Shown here one piece after another: positions 35,378 through 43,905 of a DNA stretch of 64,000 nucleotides. The notes beneath the pieces were generated by a model. That model was given only the letters and a program-made list of their open reading frames with translations, was not told where the DNA came from and ran no database searches. Each line of letters starts with the position of its first letter. Position 1 is the first letter of the stretch. The position numbers and the translations under genes are program-made. The stretch covers positions 1 to 64,000 of the forward strand of contig JANYHK010000086.1 in NCBI GenBank assembly GCA_025359105.1, written 5' to 3'. Origin of the DNA: Myxococcales bacterium (GTDB lineage: Bacteria > Myxococcota_A > Polyangia > Polyangiales > Polyangiaceae).

Positions 35378-37339
35378 ATGTCGAAGCCTCTTCGCGTGCT
35401 GATCGTCGACGAGTCCGAGGAGGACGCTTCGCTCGCGATCCGCGAGCTGCGGCGAAGCGGGTACGAGCCCACGCACGAGCGCTGCGACACGCAAGCGGCC
35501 TTCAAGGCCGCGCTCGAGTGGAAGACGTGGGACGTGATCATCGCGGACTACGAGCTCCCGCGGTTCAACGGCCTGACGGCGCTGGGAATCGCGCGCGAAA
35601 CCGGGCTCGACATCCCCTTCATCCTCGTCTCCGGCACGATAGGCGAGAGCCTCGCCGTCACGGCGATGAAGGCGGGCGCCCAGGACTACGTGCTGAAGGG
35701 GGATCTCGCGCGTCTCCCGGCCGCCGTCGAGCGCGAGGTGCGCGAGGCGAAGGTCCGCAAGAAGCGCCGCGAGGTCGAGGAGACGCTCCAGCGTTCCTAC
35801 CGGTCGTTCAGGCAGGTTCTCGATTCCGCCCCCGACGGCATCGCGGTCGTGCGCGACGACAAGCTCGTCTACGCAAACCACGCGCTGGCCACGTGCTTCG
35901 GCCACGAGAGCCCCGACGATCTCCTCGGCGCCAGCCCGTGGAGCCTCCTCGCGCGGGACGATCGCGCGGAGGCCGAGTCGTGGATGCGCGAAATCCTGGA
36001 GGCGAAGGCCGCGCCGCAGCCCCCGGCGAGCGCGCGCCAGGCGCCCGCGCGCGAGTACCTAGGCGTCCGCGTCGACGGCGCAGTCGTTGCGCTCGACATC
36101 AGCGCGTCTTACGTCGAAAACTTCGACGGGCTCCCGGCGCTCGTCCTGTTCGTGCGCGACGCCACCGAGAAGCGCCGCGCGATGGCCCAGGTCATCATGG
36201 CCGATCGCCTCGTTGCCACGGGAATGCTCGCGGCCGGCGCCGCCCTCGAGCTCAACAACCCCCTTTCGTACATTGCCTCGAACCTCACGTTCCTGGCCGA
36301 AGAAGCGACGAAGCTCGAAGGCGAGCTGGGCAAGGAGCGCGCGCACGAGATGACGCAGGTCATCGGCGAGGCGAAGGCCGGCATCGAACGCATCCGGACG
36401 ATCGTCCGCGATCTGCGGAGCCTTTCGCACACCGACGACCAGGATCGCGGCCGCGTCGAGGTGCGCGGCGCGCTCGAGAGCGCGCTCAGCATGGCCTGGA
36501 GCGAGATGCGCAGCGTCGCGAACGTGACGAAGGACCTCGTCGCCTCACCGCGCGTGCTCGCCAACGAGGGGCGGCTCATCCAGCTCTTCCTGGCGCTCTT
36601 CACCAACGCCGCGCAGGCGATGGAGCGCAAGAACGCCGACGCGAACGAGATCCGCGTCTCGCTCAACCAGGACGAGACGAGCGTGACCGTGGAGATCTCG
36701 GACAACGGGCGCGGCATCCCCGAGGATCAGCTCGAGAAGGTCTTCGATCCGCTCTACTCGGCGAGATCGGGCGGAAACACCGGCCTCGGCTTGTCGGTGG
36801 CGCACGGCATCGTGCAGTCGCTCGGCGGCTCGCTCACCATCCAGAGCGCGCCGCAGCGCGGGACCACCGTGCGGGTCGTGTTCCCCGCCGAGGCGCGCGT
36901 GCCGTCACCGACCCCGATGGCCGCCGCCGCGTCGATGCCTCCCGAGCAGGCGCGCGTGCTGCTCGTGGACGACGAGCCGCTCATCTCCGCATCGCTCCGC
37001 CGTCTCCTCATGCGCGACTGCGAGGTCGTCATCGCGAACGGCGGCGCCGAGGCGCTCGCGCACCTCAAGCTCGACGACGGCTTCGACGTCATCTTTTGCG
37101 ACCTGATGATGCCGGACGTGACAGGGATGGACGTCTACGCCGAGCTCAAGAAGGACCGCCCCGAGATCGCCGAGCGTCTCGTCTTCCTCACGGGCGCCGG
37201 GTTCACGCCGCGCATCCAGGAGTTCTTGAACCGCGTGTCCAACGCGCGGATGGACAAGCCGGTCGACGTGCAGAAGATCCGCACGATGGTGCGCGATCGC
37301 AGCGCGTCCCGGCGGCGCCAACCGACCCCGCAGGCCTAA
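35378..37339 (+). CDS. Hybrid sensor: receiver–PAS–kinase (no phospho-His)–receiver
   Basis: A 653-residue cytoplasmic protein. Receiver 1 (5-120) has D57 in IIADYELP. A PAS-like domain spans about 140-265. The dimerisation helix contains AAGAALELNNPL at 285-296, where kinases have AHEINNPL: Leu290 replaces the phospho-acceptor histidine. The ATPase domain keeps its N box (TNAAQAM), G1 (DNGRGIP) and G2 (GNTGLGLS) motifs. Receiver 2 (from about 535) has VDDEP, CDLMMP and a later DKP lysine. Autophosphorylation by the usual route should be impossible, so it may sense, bind ATP or act as a pseudokinase. It is divergent from a receiver-less sigma-54 activator and adjacent to the flagellar block. 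Confidence 0.82.
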   Translation: MSKPLRVLIVDESEEDASLAIRELRRSGYEPTHERCDTQAAFKAALEWKTWDVIIADYELPRFNGLTALGIARETGLDIPFILVSGTIGESLAVTAMKAGAQDYVLKGDLARLPAAVEREVREAKVRKKRREVEETLQRSYRSFRQVLDSAPDGIAVVRDDKLVYANHALATCFGHESPDDLLGASPWSLLARDDRAEAESWMREILEAKAAPQPPASARQAPAREYLGVRVDGAVVALDISASYVENFDGLPALVLFVRDATEKRRAMAQVIMADRLVATGMLAAGAALELNNPLSYIASNLTFLAEEATKLEGELGKERAHEMTQVIGEAKAGIERIRTIVRDLRSLSHTDDQDRGRVEVRGALESALSMAWSEMRSVANVTKDLVASPRVLANEGRLIQLFLALFTNAAQAMERKNADANEIRVSLNQDETSVTVEISDNGRGIPEDQLEKVFDPLYSARSGGNTGLGLSVAHGIVQSLGGSLTIQSAPQRGTTVRVVFPAEARVPSPTPMAAAASMPPEQARVLLVDDEPLISASLRRLLMRDCEVVIANGGAEALAHLKLDDGFDVIFCDLMMPDVTGMDVYAELKKDRPEIAERLVFLTGAGFTPRIQEFLNRVSNARMDKPVDVQKIRTMVRDRSASRRRQPTPQA

Positions 37340-37347
37340 AAATAAGC

Positions 37348-37420
37348 CGAGGCGCGCCGTCTCCCTCCGTCCGCGTCGTCGGCCAGGGCGACGACGGAAA
37401 GGGGCGACGAGCGCGCCTCG
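37348..37420. terminator. Nested inverted repeats between convergent genes
   Basis: Two perfect inverted repeats are nested: CGAGGCGCGC at 37348-37357 with GCGCGCCTCG at 37411-37420, and CGTCGTCG at 37374-37381 with CGACGACG at 37389-37396 around a 7-base loop. Together they can form a long hairpin between the end of the sensor gene and the end of fliW. There is no T-tract, so if it terminates transcription it would not be a classical intrinsic terminator. A bidirectional block or mRNA-end stabiliser is plausible. Confidence 0.4.
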
Positions 37421-37442
37421 CGCGATCAAGGTGGAGCGGCGG

Positions 37443-37949
37443 TCAGCGATCTTCCATCGAGGGCTGCGCCTCGGTCGCGCGCCGAGCGCGCGTGGTCGTC
37501 TGGTTGGGCGGCGCCGAAGCGAGCCACGCCGAGAGGGGCTCGCACGCGGTGTACTTGGTGCCGTCGAGCAGCACCTGTGCGCCGGTGCGCGTCTCGGAGT
37601 CGACGATGATCGGGGCGACAAGGTTCACCGTCGGGGGAACGTCCCTGCCCGGCGCCGCGAAGACGAGCATGATCGACCACGTCTCCGGCTCACTCTCGAT
37701 GCCCGCCGCGAGGGCCGCGTCGCGCATCGTCTCCTCGCCGTACTCGACCGCGAGGGCCTCGAGCGAGATGACCGGAAACGCGAGCCCCGGGTTCGTCGCC
37801 GACTGCAGCCACGCGATGGGTGAGCTCTCGCGCTGGCGGATGAGGAGGAACTTGTTCTCGTTCGAGAACCCGATCATCCCTGCCGGAAAGTCGATGAGAT
37901 CCTTCTCGTCGATGTCGATGTTCCCGAAATTGTCGCTCTTGAAATTCAT
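37443..37949 (-). CDS. fliW: Flagellar assembly factor FliW
   Basis: A 168-residue cytosolic protein with the FliW pattern: NIDIDEKDLIDFPAGMIGF at the start, FLLIRQRESSPIAWLQSATNPGLAF (in part) and a final NLVAPIIVD strand before a disordered tail. FliW antagonises CsrA and binds flagellin, linking flagellin translation to export. Neither csrA nor fliC is in this window, although fliW usually neighbours them. A GGAG eight bases before the ATG supports the start. It is the last gene of the long leftward flagellar block, 49 bases after flgF. Confidence 0.93.
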   Translation of the reverse strand: MNFKSDNFGNIDIDEKDLIDFPAGMIGFSNENKFLLIRQRESSPIAWLQSATNPGLAFPVISLEALAVEYGEETMRDAALAAGIESEPETWSIMLVFAAPGRDVPPTVNLVAPIIVDSETRTGAQVLLDGTKYTACEPLSAWLASAPPNQTTTRARRATEAQPSMEDR

Positions 37950-37998
37950 GTTCGTGCTCCTGGCTTGTGTTCCCGTTGTCGTTGCGAAATTCGGACCA

Positions 37999-38751
37999 TC
38001 AACTCGAGCCCATGAGGGCCATGGCGGCGCGGCGATCGGCGTCCTTGAACGCCTCGATGACGCTCTGGCACGCCTCGAACCCGCGCGTCGCGCCGATGAG
38101 CTCGACCATCCCCTTGACCGCGGAGACGTTCGAGCCCTCCAGCGACTTTGGCTCGAGCATCGGGGCGATGGGCTTGGCCGCGCCCGATTTCGGCGTCGCC
38201 TGGAAGAGCATGGCCTCGGACTTCTGCAGCTCGCCTGGCTTCTGGAAGCTCACCACTTGCAGTGTGCCGACGACGGAGCCGCCGGCCTTCACCGAGCCGT
38301 CGGGCGCGATCGACGCGTCGGTGGACGTGGGCGACACACGAAGGGGGCGCTTGTCGGTGCCGAGGTAGGGGTAACCCTGGTTCGTCGTGAGCGTTCCGTC
38401 GGTCGCGATCTTCACGCTGCCGACGCGCGTGTAACGCTCACCCTGCGGAGTCTGCACGGTGAACATGCCGTCGCCGCGGAGCGCGACGTCGAGCGGACGA
38501 CCCGTCTGGGTGATGGCGCCCGGCGTCATGTCCGGCGCCACCGCGTCGACGGCGGCGTAGCGGACGTTGCGCCACTGGCCCTGCGCCGCCGCGCCGCGTC
38601 CGGCGGCCGCGCGCGACAGGATCTCCTTGAACATCGGCCGGTCGCCGCGAAACCCGGGCGTCGACGCGTTCGCGATGTTGTTGGCCGCGGTGTCGAGCAC
38701 CGCCATCTGCCCCACCGCGCCGGAGAGCGCGCTCCAGATGCCGTCACTCAC
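37999..38751 (-). CDS. flgF: Flagellar proximal rod protein FlgF
   Basis: A 250-residue axial protein of the basal body. The N-terminal rod signature LDTAANNIANASTPGFRGDRPMF, an IALRGDGMF-like block (DVALRGDGMFTVQ) and a C-terminal heptad helix (VKGMVELIGATRGFEACQSVIEAF in part) are the FlgF/FlgG family marks. The shorter length and lack of the typical FlgG C-terminus favour FlgF; a separate FlgG is encoded at 61750. The start overlaps the fliA stop in ATGA, an unusual partner for flgF, which normally precedes flgG. Confidence 0.88.
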   Translation of the reverse strand: MSDGIWSALSGAVGQMAVLDTAANNIANASTPGFRGDRPMFKEILSRAAAGRGAAAQGQWRNVRYAAVDAVAPDMTPGAITQTGRPLDVALRGDGMFTVQTPQGERYTRVGSVKIATDGTLTTNQGYPYLGTDKRPLRVSPTSTDASIAPDGSVKAGGSVVGTLQVVSFQKPGELQKSEAMLFQATPKSGAAKPIAPMLEPKSLEGSNVSAVKGMVELIGATRGFEACQSVIEAFKDADRRAAMALMGSS

Positions 38752-39473
38752 GGCCTACCCTCGCGCGGCGCCTTGATCGGCTTCTTCGCCTCGATGTGCG
38801 CGCGCATCCTGAGGATGGCCTCGCTGTGAAGCTGGCAAGCACGCGACTCGGTCACGCCGAGGATGGCGCCGATCTCCTTCAGGCTGCACTCGTCCTGGTA
38901 GTAGAGGCCCACGACGAGGCGCAGGCGCTCGGGCAGATAGTCGACGGCGTCGGCGATCCGATCGACGAGCTCGTGCTGCGACGCGATGACGTCCGGCGCC
39001 TGGAAGGCGCCCTCGCGCGGCGAGGCGATGTCGACGAGCTCGAGCTGGGTGACCTCGGCAGCGGAGACCTGGCCGAGCAGATCCTGGTAGTCCTCGAGAG
39101 GCAGCCCGAGCTCGCCAGCGATTTCGGGTTCTTCCGGCGCGCGGCCGAGGCGGAGCGACAGGTCGCGCACCGCCGCGGTGATCTGGCGCGATGCGTTACG
39201 CATCTTGCGGGACATCGGGTCGAGGCTGCGGAGGTAGTCGAGGATCGCGCCGCGGATGCGGTGCGATGCGTACGCCTCGATCTCGTGCTCCGGCATGTCG
39301 GGACCGCAGCGTCGCAGCGCTTCGGCGAGGCCGACCCATCCGGCGCCGAGGAGATCGTCGAGCGCGACCTCGCGGGGGAGCTTTCGCACCATGCGCATCG
39401 CGATGCGACGCACCATGGGCATGTAGCGCTCGTAGGAGCGCTTGTTGATCGGGTTTGCAGTCTGTGCGCTCAT
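38748..39473 (-). CDS. fliA: RNA polymerase sigma-28 factor FliA
   Basis: A 241-residue FliA/WhiG-type sigma factor. Region 2 includes YMPMVRRIAMRMVRKLP and DDLLGAGWVGLAEALRR. RIRGAILDYLRSLDPMSRKMR is the region 2-3 signature of FliA. The C-terminal LPERLRLVVGLYYQDECSLKEIGAILGVTESRACQLHSEAI is region 4, the -35 binding helix-turn-helix (quoted in part by its ends). It should transcribe late flagellar genes. It overlaps flhF upstream and flgF downstream by four bases each. No flgM anti-sigma gene is in the window. Confidence 0.92.
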   Translation of the reverse strand: MSAQTANPINKRSYERYMPMVRRIAMRMVRKLPREVALDDLLGAGWVGLAEALRRCGPDMPEHEIEAYASHRIRGAILDYLRSLDPMSRKMRNASRQITAAVRDLSLRLGRAPEEPEIAGELGLPLEDYQDLLGQVSAAEVTQLELVDIASPREGAFQAPDVIASQHELVDRIADAVDYLPERLRLVVGLYYQDECSLKEIGAILGVTESRACQLHSEAILRMRAHIEAKKPIKAPREGRP

Positions 39474-40609
39474 GCCATCACCGGAAACAGGGCCTGGAGC
39501 AAGGATTCGACCGTCGCGTCCTCGATGTCTTCGGGCACGCGGGCGCCCTTGCAGAGATGCACGAGCGGGATCTTCCCGCGGACGGCGGCGTGGACCGTCC
39601 CGCCGATCTGGTCGGTCTCGTCGAGCTTCGTGACGACGAGCCCCGTGGGCGGGCATGTCTCGTAGACGGAGTGCAGGCGCTCGACGTCGCGCGCGCGGAT
39701 CATCGCGGGCACGGTGAGGAGGACGTCGATCACGCGGCCGGTCGACGTCTTGAGGCACTCCGCGAGCATGCCCATCGCGACGCGGTCGCTCGGCGGGCGG
39801 CTGGCGGTGTCGACGAGGACGACGTCGGCTCCCTCGCACTTGGCGAGCGCAGCGGCGAACTGCGCGCGGTCGTTCGCGACGTGGAGCGGAATGTCCATCA
39901 GCTCTACGAAGCGGCGCATCTGCTCGACCGCGCCGACGCGGAACGTGTCGAGCGTGATGACCGCGACGCTGCGCTCCTTGTCGATGTGGGCGCGCGCGGC
40001 GAGCTTCGCCACCGTCGTCGTCTTGCCGACGCCGGTGGGACCGACGCACGCGATGAGCCGCCGACCCGGACCGTCCACCGGGCTCGCCTTCACGGTGAGG
40101 CGCGAACCGATGCGCGTCCGCAGCCACTTTCGGAGCTCCATTCCACCCTTGCCCAGCTTGCTCGCTCCCTGCGCGAGCTCGGTGGCGAGCGCGCCCTCGA
40201 TGCCGGCGGCGTTGAGCATCGCCACGGCGCGACCGCGCGGACGCGTCGCGCTGGCGAGCTCCTCGAGCATCGCGCGGACGGCGCGCAGCTCGGCCTCCAT
40301 GGCCGGATCCGAGCGGGGCGGCGTCGGCGTGGTGGGGACCGCGGCCGCCGGCGGAATGACGACGGGCGCATGTGGCTGCGCGCGCCGCATGACCTCGCGG
40401 ACGAACGGCGCGGGCGTGCGCGACGACGACGGCGCGCTGCGCTCGCTGCCCGGAGCCGCGCGCACCTCGACGAACGAGGTGCCGAAGCCACCCGCCTTGC
40501 CGTTGCTCACGTGGCGCGTCGACGAAATGACGGCGTTCGTCCCGAAAGCGGCCTTCACGGCGGCAACCGCTTCGGCAACGTCTCGTCCTCTGAATGTCTC
40601 GAAGTTCAT
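39470..40609 (-). CDS. flhF: Flagellar SRP-type GTPase FlhF
   Basis: A 379-residue protein with the FlhF N-terminal motif MNFETFRGRDVAEAVAAVK, a Pro/Ala-rich linker (about 60-110) and an SRP-type NG domain. The NG domain contains the P-loop VGPTGVGKTTTVAKLAA, LDTFRVGAVEQMRRF, VLVDTASRPPSD and VVTKLDET. FlhF marks the site and number of polar flagella, usually with the MinD-like partner FlhG. That partner is normally encoded directly downstream, but here fliA follows with a 4-base overlap, so flhG is absent from its usual place. Confidence 0.94.
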   Translation of the reverse strand: MNFETFRGRDVAEAVAAVKAAFGTNAVISSTRHVSNGKAGGFGTSFVEVRAAPGSERSAPSSSRTPAPFVREVMRRAQPHAPVVIPPAAAVPTTPTPPRSDPAMEAELRAVRAMLEELASATRPRGRAVAMLNAAGIEGALATELAQGASKLGKGGMELRKWLRTRIGSRLTVKASPVDGPGRRLIACVGPTGVGKTTTVAKLAARAHIDKERSVAVITLDTFRVGAVEQMRRFVELMDIPLHVANDRAQFAAALAKCEGADVVLVDTASRPPSDRVAMGMLAECLKTSTGRVIDVLLTVPAMIRARDVERLHSVYETCPPTGLVVTKLDETDQIGGTVHAAVRGKIPLVHLCKGARVPEDIEDATVESLLQALFPVMA

Positions 40610-40625
40610 GGCGGGCTTACCTCAC

Positions 40626-42749
40626 TCACGCAGCTGCGGCGCGGATCGAGACGGACTCGAAGGGCCGGATGGTCGTTTGGCTCTCGATCTCGCGGAACGA
40701 AAGGACGGAAAGGCTGGGGCAACGTCGCTCCGCGAACGCGCGGACGTAGCGTCGCAAGTCGGGGCTCGTGACGAGGACGGGCGTGCGGCTCGCGGCGCGC
40801 ATGCGGGCGACGGCCGCTTCGACGGCCAGCCCGAGCCGGCGCATGTCCTCGGGATCGAGCGCGCCGCCGGTGCCCGCGGCGAGATCGCGCAGCGAGCGAC
40901 GGAACATCTCCTCGACCGCCGGATCGAGCACGAGCGCGGAGATGATGCCGTCCGGCCCGCGGAAGTGTGCGCTGATCTGGCGCGCGAGGCGCTGCCTCAC
41001 GATCTCGGTGAGCTGCTCGGCGTCCTTGGTCGCGGGCGCCGTCTCGATCAGTCCCTCGAGGAGGGTGCGCAAGTCCCGGACGCTGACGCCTTCGCGCAGC
41101 AGATTGCGTACGACCTTGAGCACGTCTCCCATGGAGAGCAAGTTGGGTACCAAGTCATCGACGAGCTTCGGCGTCGTGCGCGAGAAGACGTCGAGCAGGT
41201 GCTGCAGGTCGGTCCGGCCGACGAGCTCCGAGGCGTGCGTGCGCACGATCTCGCCCAGGTGGGTCGCGATGATCGTCGCGTGGTCCACGACGGCGTAGCC
41301 CAGCGCCTCGGCGAGCTCGCGATCGCGCGAGATTACCCAGCGTGCGGGCGTTCCGAAGACCGGATCGGTTCCGGCCTCGCCCGCCATCTCCGGCGCGGTG
41401 CCGGAGTCGTTCATGGCCAGCAGGCGCCCCGAGCGAAGCTGCGTGCGCGCGACCTCGGTGCCGAGCATGAGGAAGCGGTACTCCGACGGCCCGAGCTCCA
41501 AGTTGTCGCGGATGCGAACGGGCGGAAGAATGACGCCCAGATCGAGGGCGTATTGACGCCTCAGCGAGCCGATGCGGTCGAGCAGGCTCCCACCGTTGCT
41601 CCCGTCGACGGCGGTGATGAGCTCGTAGCCCACCTCCAGCGCGAGCGCGTCGAGGGGGAGAGACGACTCGATCTCCTCGGCGGGGGTCGGCGCCGCCTTC
41701 GTCTCCACCGGTTCGGCCGGCTTGTCCCCGTCCACGGTCTTCATCTTCCACGCGCGCACACCGAGCGCGGTGGCCAGCGCGAGGAAGGGAAACGCCGGCA
41801 TCCCCGGGATGCACGCGAAGAGCGCCAAGACGCCGGCGGTCAGACCGACGGCGCGGCGACTCCCGAGCATCTGGGTGGAGAGCGCGCGGCCGATCTGCTC
41901 ACCGGCAGCCGAACGGGTGACGACGACGCCGGACGCGGTGGAGATGAGGAGGGACGGGATCTGCGACACCAGCGCGTCGCCGACCGACAGGATCGAGAAC
42001 GTCTCCGCCGCGTGCGCGATGTCGAGCCCCGCCGCGACGCCGATGAGGAGGCCGCCGACGAGGTTCACGAACGTGATGAGGAGGCCGGCGACCGCGTCGC
42101 CGTGGACGAACTTGCTCGCGCCGTCCATCGCGCCGAAGAAATCGGCCTCGCGCTCGACGTCCTTCCTGCGTTTCTTGGCGATTTCCGCGTTGATCAGGCC
42201 CGCGTTCAGGTCCTGGTCGATCGCCATCTGCTTGCCGGGCATCGCGTCGAGGGTGAAGCGCGCCGCGACCTCGGCCACGCGCCCGGCGCCCTTCGTGATG
42301 ACGACGAAATTGATGATGACCAGGATCAAGAACACGACGAGGCCGACGACCACGTTGCCGCCGACGACGAAGCGCCCGAACGTCTCGACGACCCGGCCCG
42401 CCGATCCCTGACCTTCCGCCCCGTGGAGCAAGATGAGGCGCGTGGTCGCGACGTTCAGGCTGAGGCGGAGCAGCGTCGCGACGAGGATGACCGTCGGGAA
42501 GACGCTGTACTCGAGCGGCTGCTCGATGAAGAGCGCGATCAGGAACACGCTCACCGCCACCGCGAGGCTGATCGCGAGCAGCCCGTCCAGGAGGAACGGC
42601 GGCAGCGGGATGACCATCACGAGGACGATGCTCAAGAACGCGACCGGGACCGCCAAAGATGCGACGCCCACCTTGCTGGGGACGTTGGCAGCAGCGGTGG
42701 CGGCGGCGGTGGACACGTTCGGGTCGAAGGAATGCGACCGACGTGCCAC
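40626..42749 (-). CDS. flhA: Flagellar export gate protein FlhA
   Basis: A 707-residue inner-membrane protein of the flagellar type III export gate. It has about eight N-terminal helices, the FHIPEP-type loop with MPGKQMAIDQDLNAGLI and ARFTLDAMPGKQ, and IPSLLISTASGVVVTR. After a linker at about 335-365 comes the large cytoplasmic domain, with PVRIRDNLEL, VDHATIIATHLGEIVRTH and a late VLVTSPDLRRYVR. The start is taken as GTG 42749; no clear ribosome site is visible, and a sigma-54-like sequence overlaps this start. An 88-base gap separates it from flhB. Confidence 0.94.
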   Translation of the reverse strand: MARRSHSFDPNVSTAAATAAANVPSKVGVASLAVPVAFLSIVLVMVIPLPPFLLDGLLAISLAVAVSVFLIALFIEQPLEYSVFPTVILVATLLRLSLNVATTRLILLHGAEGQGSAGRVVETFGRFVVGGNVVVGLVVFLILVIINFVVITKGAGRVAEVAARFTLDAMPGKQMAIDQDLNAGLINAEIAKKRRKDVEREADFFGAMDGASKFVHGDAVAGLLITFVNLVGGLLIGVAAGLDIAHAAETFSILSVGDALVSQIPSLLISTASGVVVTRSAAGEQIGRALSTQMLGSRRAVGLTAGVLALFACIPGMPAFPFLALATALGVRAWKMKTVDGDKPAEPVETKAAPTPAEEIESSLPLDALALEVGYELITAVDGSNGGSLLDRIGSLRRQYALDLGVILPPVRIRDNLELGPSEYRFLMLGTEVARTQLRSGRLLAMNDSGTAPEMAGEAGTDPVFGTPARWVISRDRELAEALGYAVVDHATIIATHLGEIVRTHASELVGRTDLQHLLDVFSRTTPKLVDDLVPNLLSMGDVLKVVRNLLREGVSVRDLRTLLEGLIETAPATKDAEQLTEIVRQRLARQISAHFRGPDGIISALVLDPAVEEMFRRSLRDLAAGTGGALDPEDMRRLGLAVEAAVARMRAASRTPVLVTSPDLRRYVRAFAERRCPSLSVLSFREIESQTTIRPFESVSIRAAAA

Positions 42750-42837
42750 CGCAGCTGCGCTTAAGTCTCAACTCGTGGCCTGTCCCTCTGTCTCGCCCGT
42801 AAACGTGGAGAGAGAGGTTCGTGAGTAGGACAAGGCT

Positions 42838-43902
42838 CTAGCCCCAGACCACGCGATTCTTCAGGCGGTACACGAAGGCCAGGACCTCGGCGACGGCCGC
42901 GAACAGATCGCCAGGGATTTGACGCCCGACCTTGACGCGCTTGGCGATCGCTCGGGCCAGCGGCTTGTTCTCGACGACCGGGACGCCCGCGTCCTTCGCG
43001 AGCTGCCGCATGAAGAGGGCGACCTCGTCGTACCCCTTCGCGACGACGACCGGCGCGCCGTCCTGCGCGCGGTAGCGGAGCGCCACCGAGATGTGGGTGG
43101 GGTTCGCGACGATGACGTCCGCGGACTTCACCATCTTGGCGAGACCGCGGCGGAGCCGCTCGCGGGCGCGGGCGCGCATCTTCTGCTTGTGGCGCGGATC
43201 GCCTTCCTGCTGCTTCATCTCGTCTTTGATCTCTTGACGGCTCATCATGAGATCCTTCTCGAGCTTCAGCCGATTCCAGGCGTAGTCGGCGCCGGCGAGG
43301 ACGGCGAGGGCCATGGTCGCGCGGATGGCCACCGTCTGCGCCGTCTCGCCCACGGCGCCGGCCGCCGAGACGAGGCTCACGCTGGACATGCGCACGAGCA
43401 GCGGGAAGGCGTCGCGCACGACGCCGTACGTGACGTAGGTGACGATGCCGATTCGCCCCAACGCCAGGAGCGTCTCCACGCCGGCGTGCTTCGGGCTCAC
43501 GAGCATCTTGAGGCGCCCCATCGGATCGAGGCGCTCCATCTTGGGCATCACGAGATCGAGCTTCGGGTGAAATCCAGCCTCCGCGAAGCCGATCGCGACG
43601 CCCCCGACGGTGGCGGCGATCGTGACGGGGATGAGCATGATCGCGAAGACCTCACCCAGGCGCATCGCCATGGCCTGGACGTCGCCGTGGACGAGATCGA
43701 ACGGCTCGCTGAAGCAGCGCATCGCGTAGTCCTTCACGCGCATGACGGCCGTGGGCCCGACCGTCACGAGGAGCAGGAGGACTGCGAGCGTCGCGGCCAG
43801 GCCGCCGGCGTCGCGCGCCCGAGCGAACTGGCCCTGCTCGCGCGCGCGCCGGCGCTTCTCCGGTGTCGGCTTCTCGGTCTTGCTCTGGTCGTCGGAGGCC
43901 AC
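42838..43902 (-). CDS. flhB: Flagellar export switch protein FlhB
   Basis: A 354-residue inner-membrane protein. It opens DDQSKTEKPTPEKRRRAREQGQ, the classic FlhB/YscU start, has four membrane helices, and in the cytoplasmic domain contains the autocleavage site NPTH followed by ISVALRY. Cleavage there switches export from hook to filament substrates in concert with FliK. The C-terminus has the conserved KPLARAIAKRVKVGRQIP. It starts at GTG 43902, three bases after the fliR stop. Confidence 0.94.
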   Translation of the reverse strand: MASDDQSKTEKPTPEKRRRAREQGQFARARDAGGLAATLAVLLLLVTVGPTAVMRVKDYAMRCFSEPFDLVHGDVQAMAMRLGEVFAIMLIPVTIAATVGGVAIGFAEAGFHPKLDLVMPKMERLDPMGRLKMLVSPKHAGVETLLALGRIGIVTYVTYGVVRDAFPLLVRMSSVSLVSAAGAVGETAQTVAIRATMALAVLAGADYAWNRLKLEKDLMMSRQEIKDEMKQQEGDPRHKQKMRARARERLRRGLAKMVKSADVIVANPTHISVALRYRAQDGAPVVVAKGYDEVALFMRQLAKDAGVPVVENKPLARAIAKRVKVGRQIPGDLFAAVAEVLAFVYRLKNRVVWG

Positions 43903-43905
43903 CGC

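Noticed and set aside
35353-38829. A 1158-codon plus-strand open frame over the sensor gene, fliW and flgF
   Set aside because: Composition is dominated by Arg, Ala and Gly without domain patterns, and it is a shadow of recognisable genes in other frames. The same applies to the long plus-strand frames at 39714-42764 and 53386-56622.
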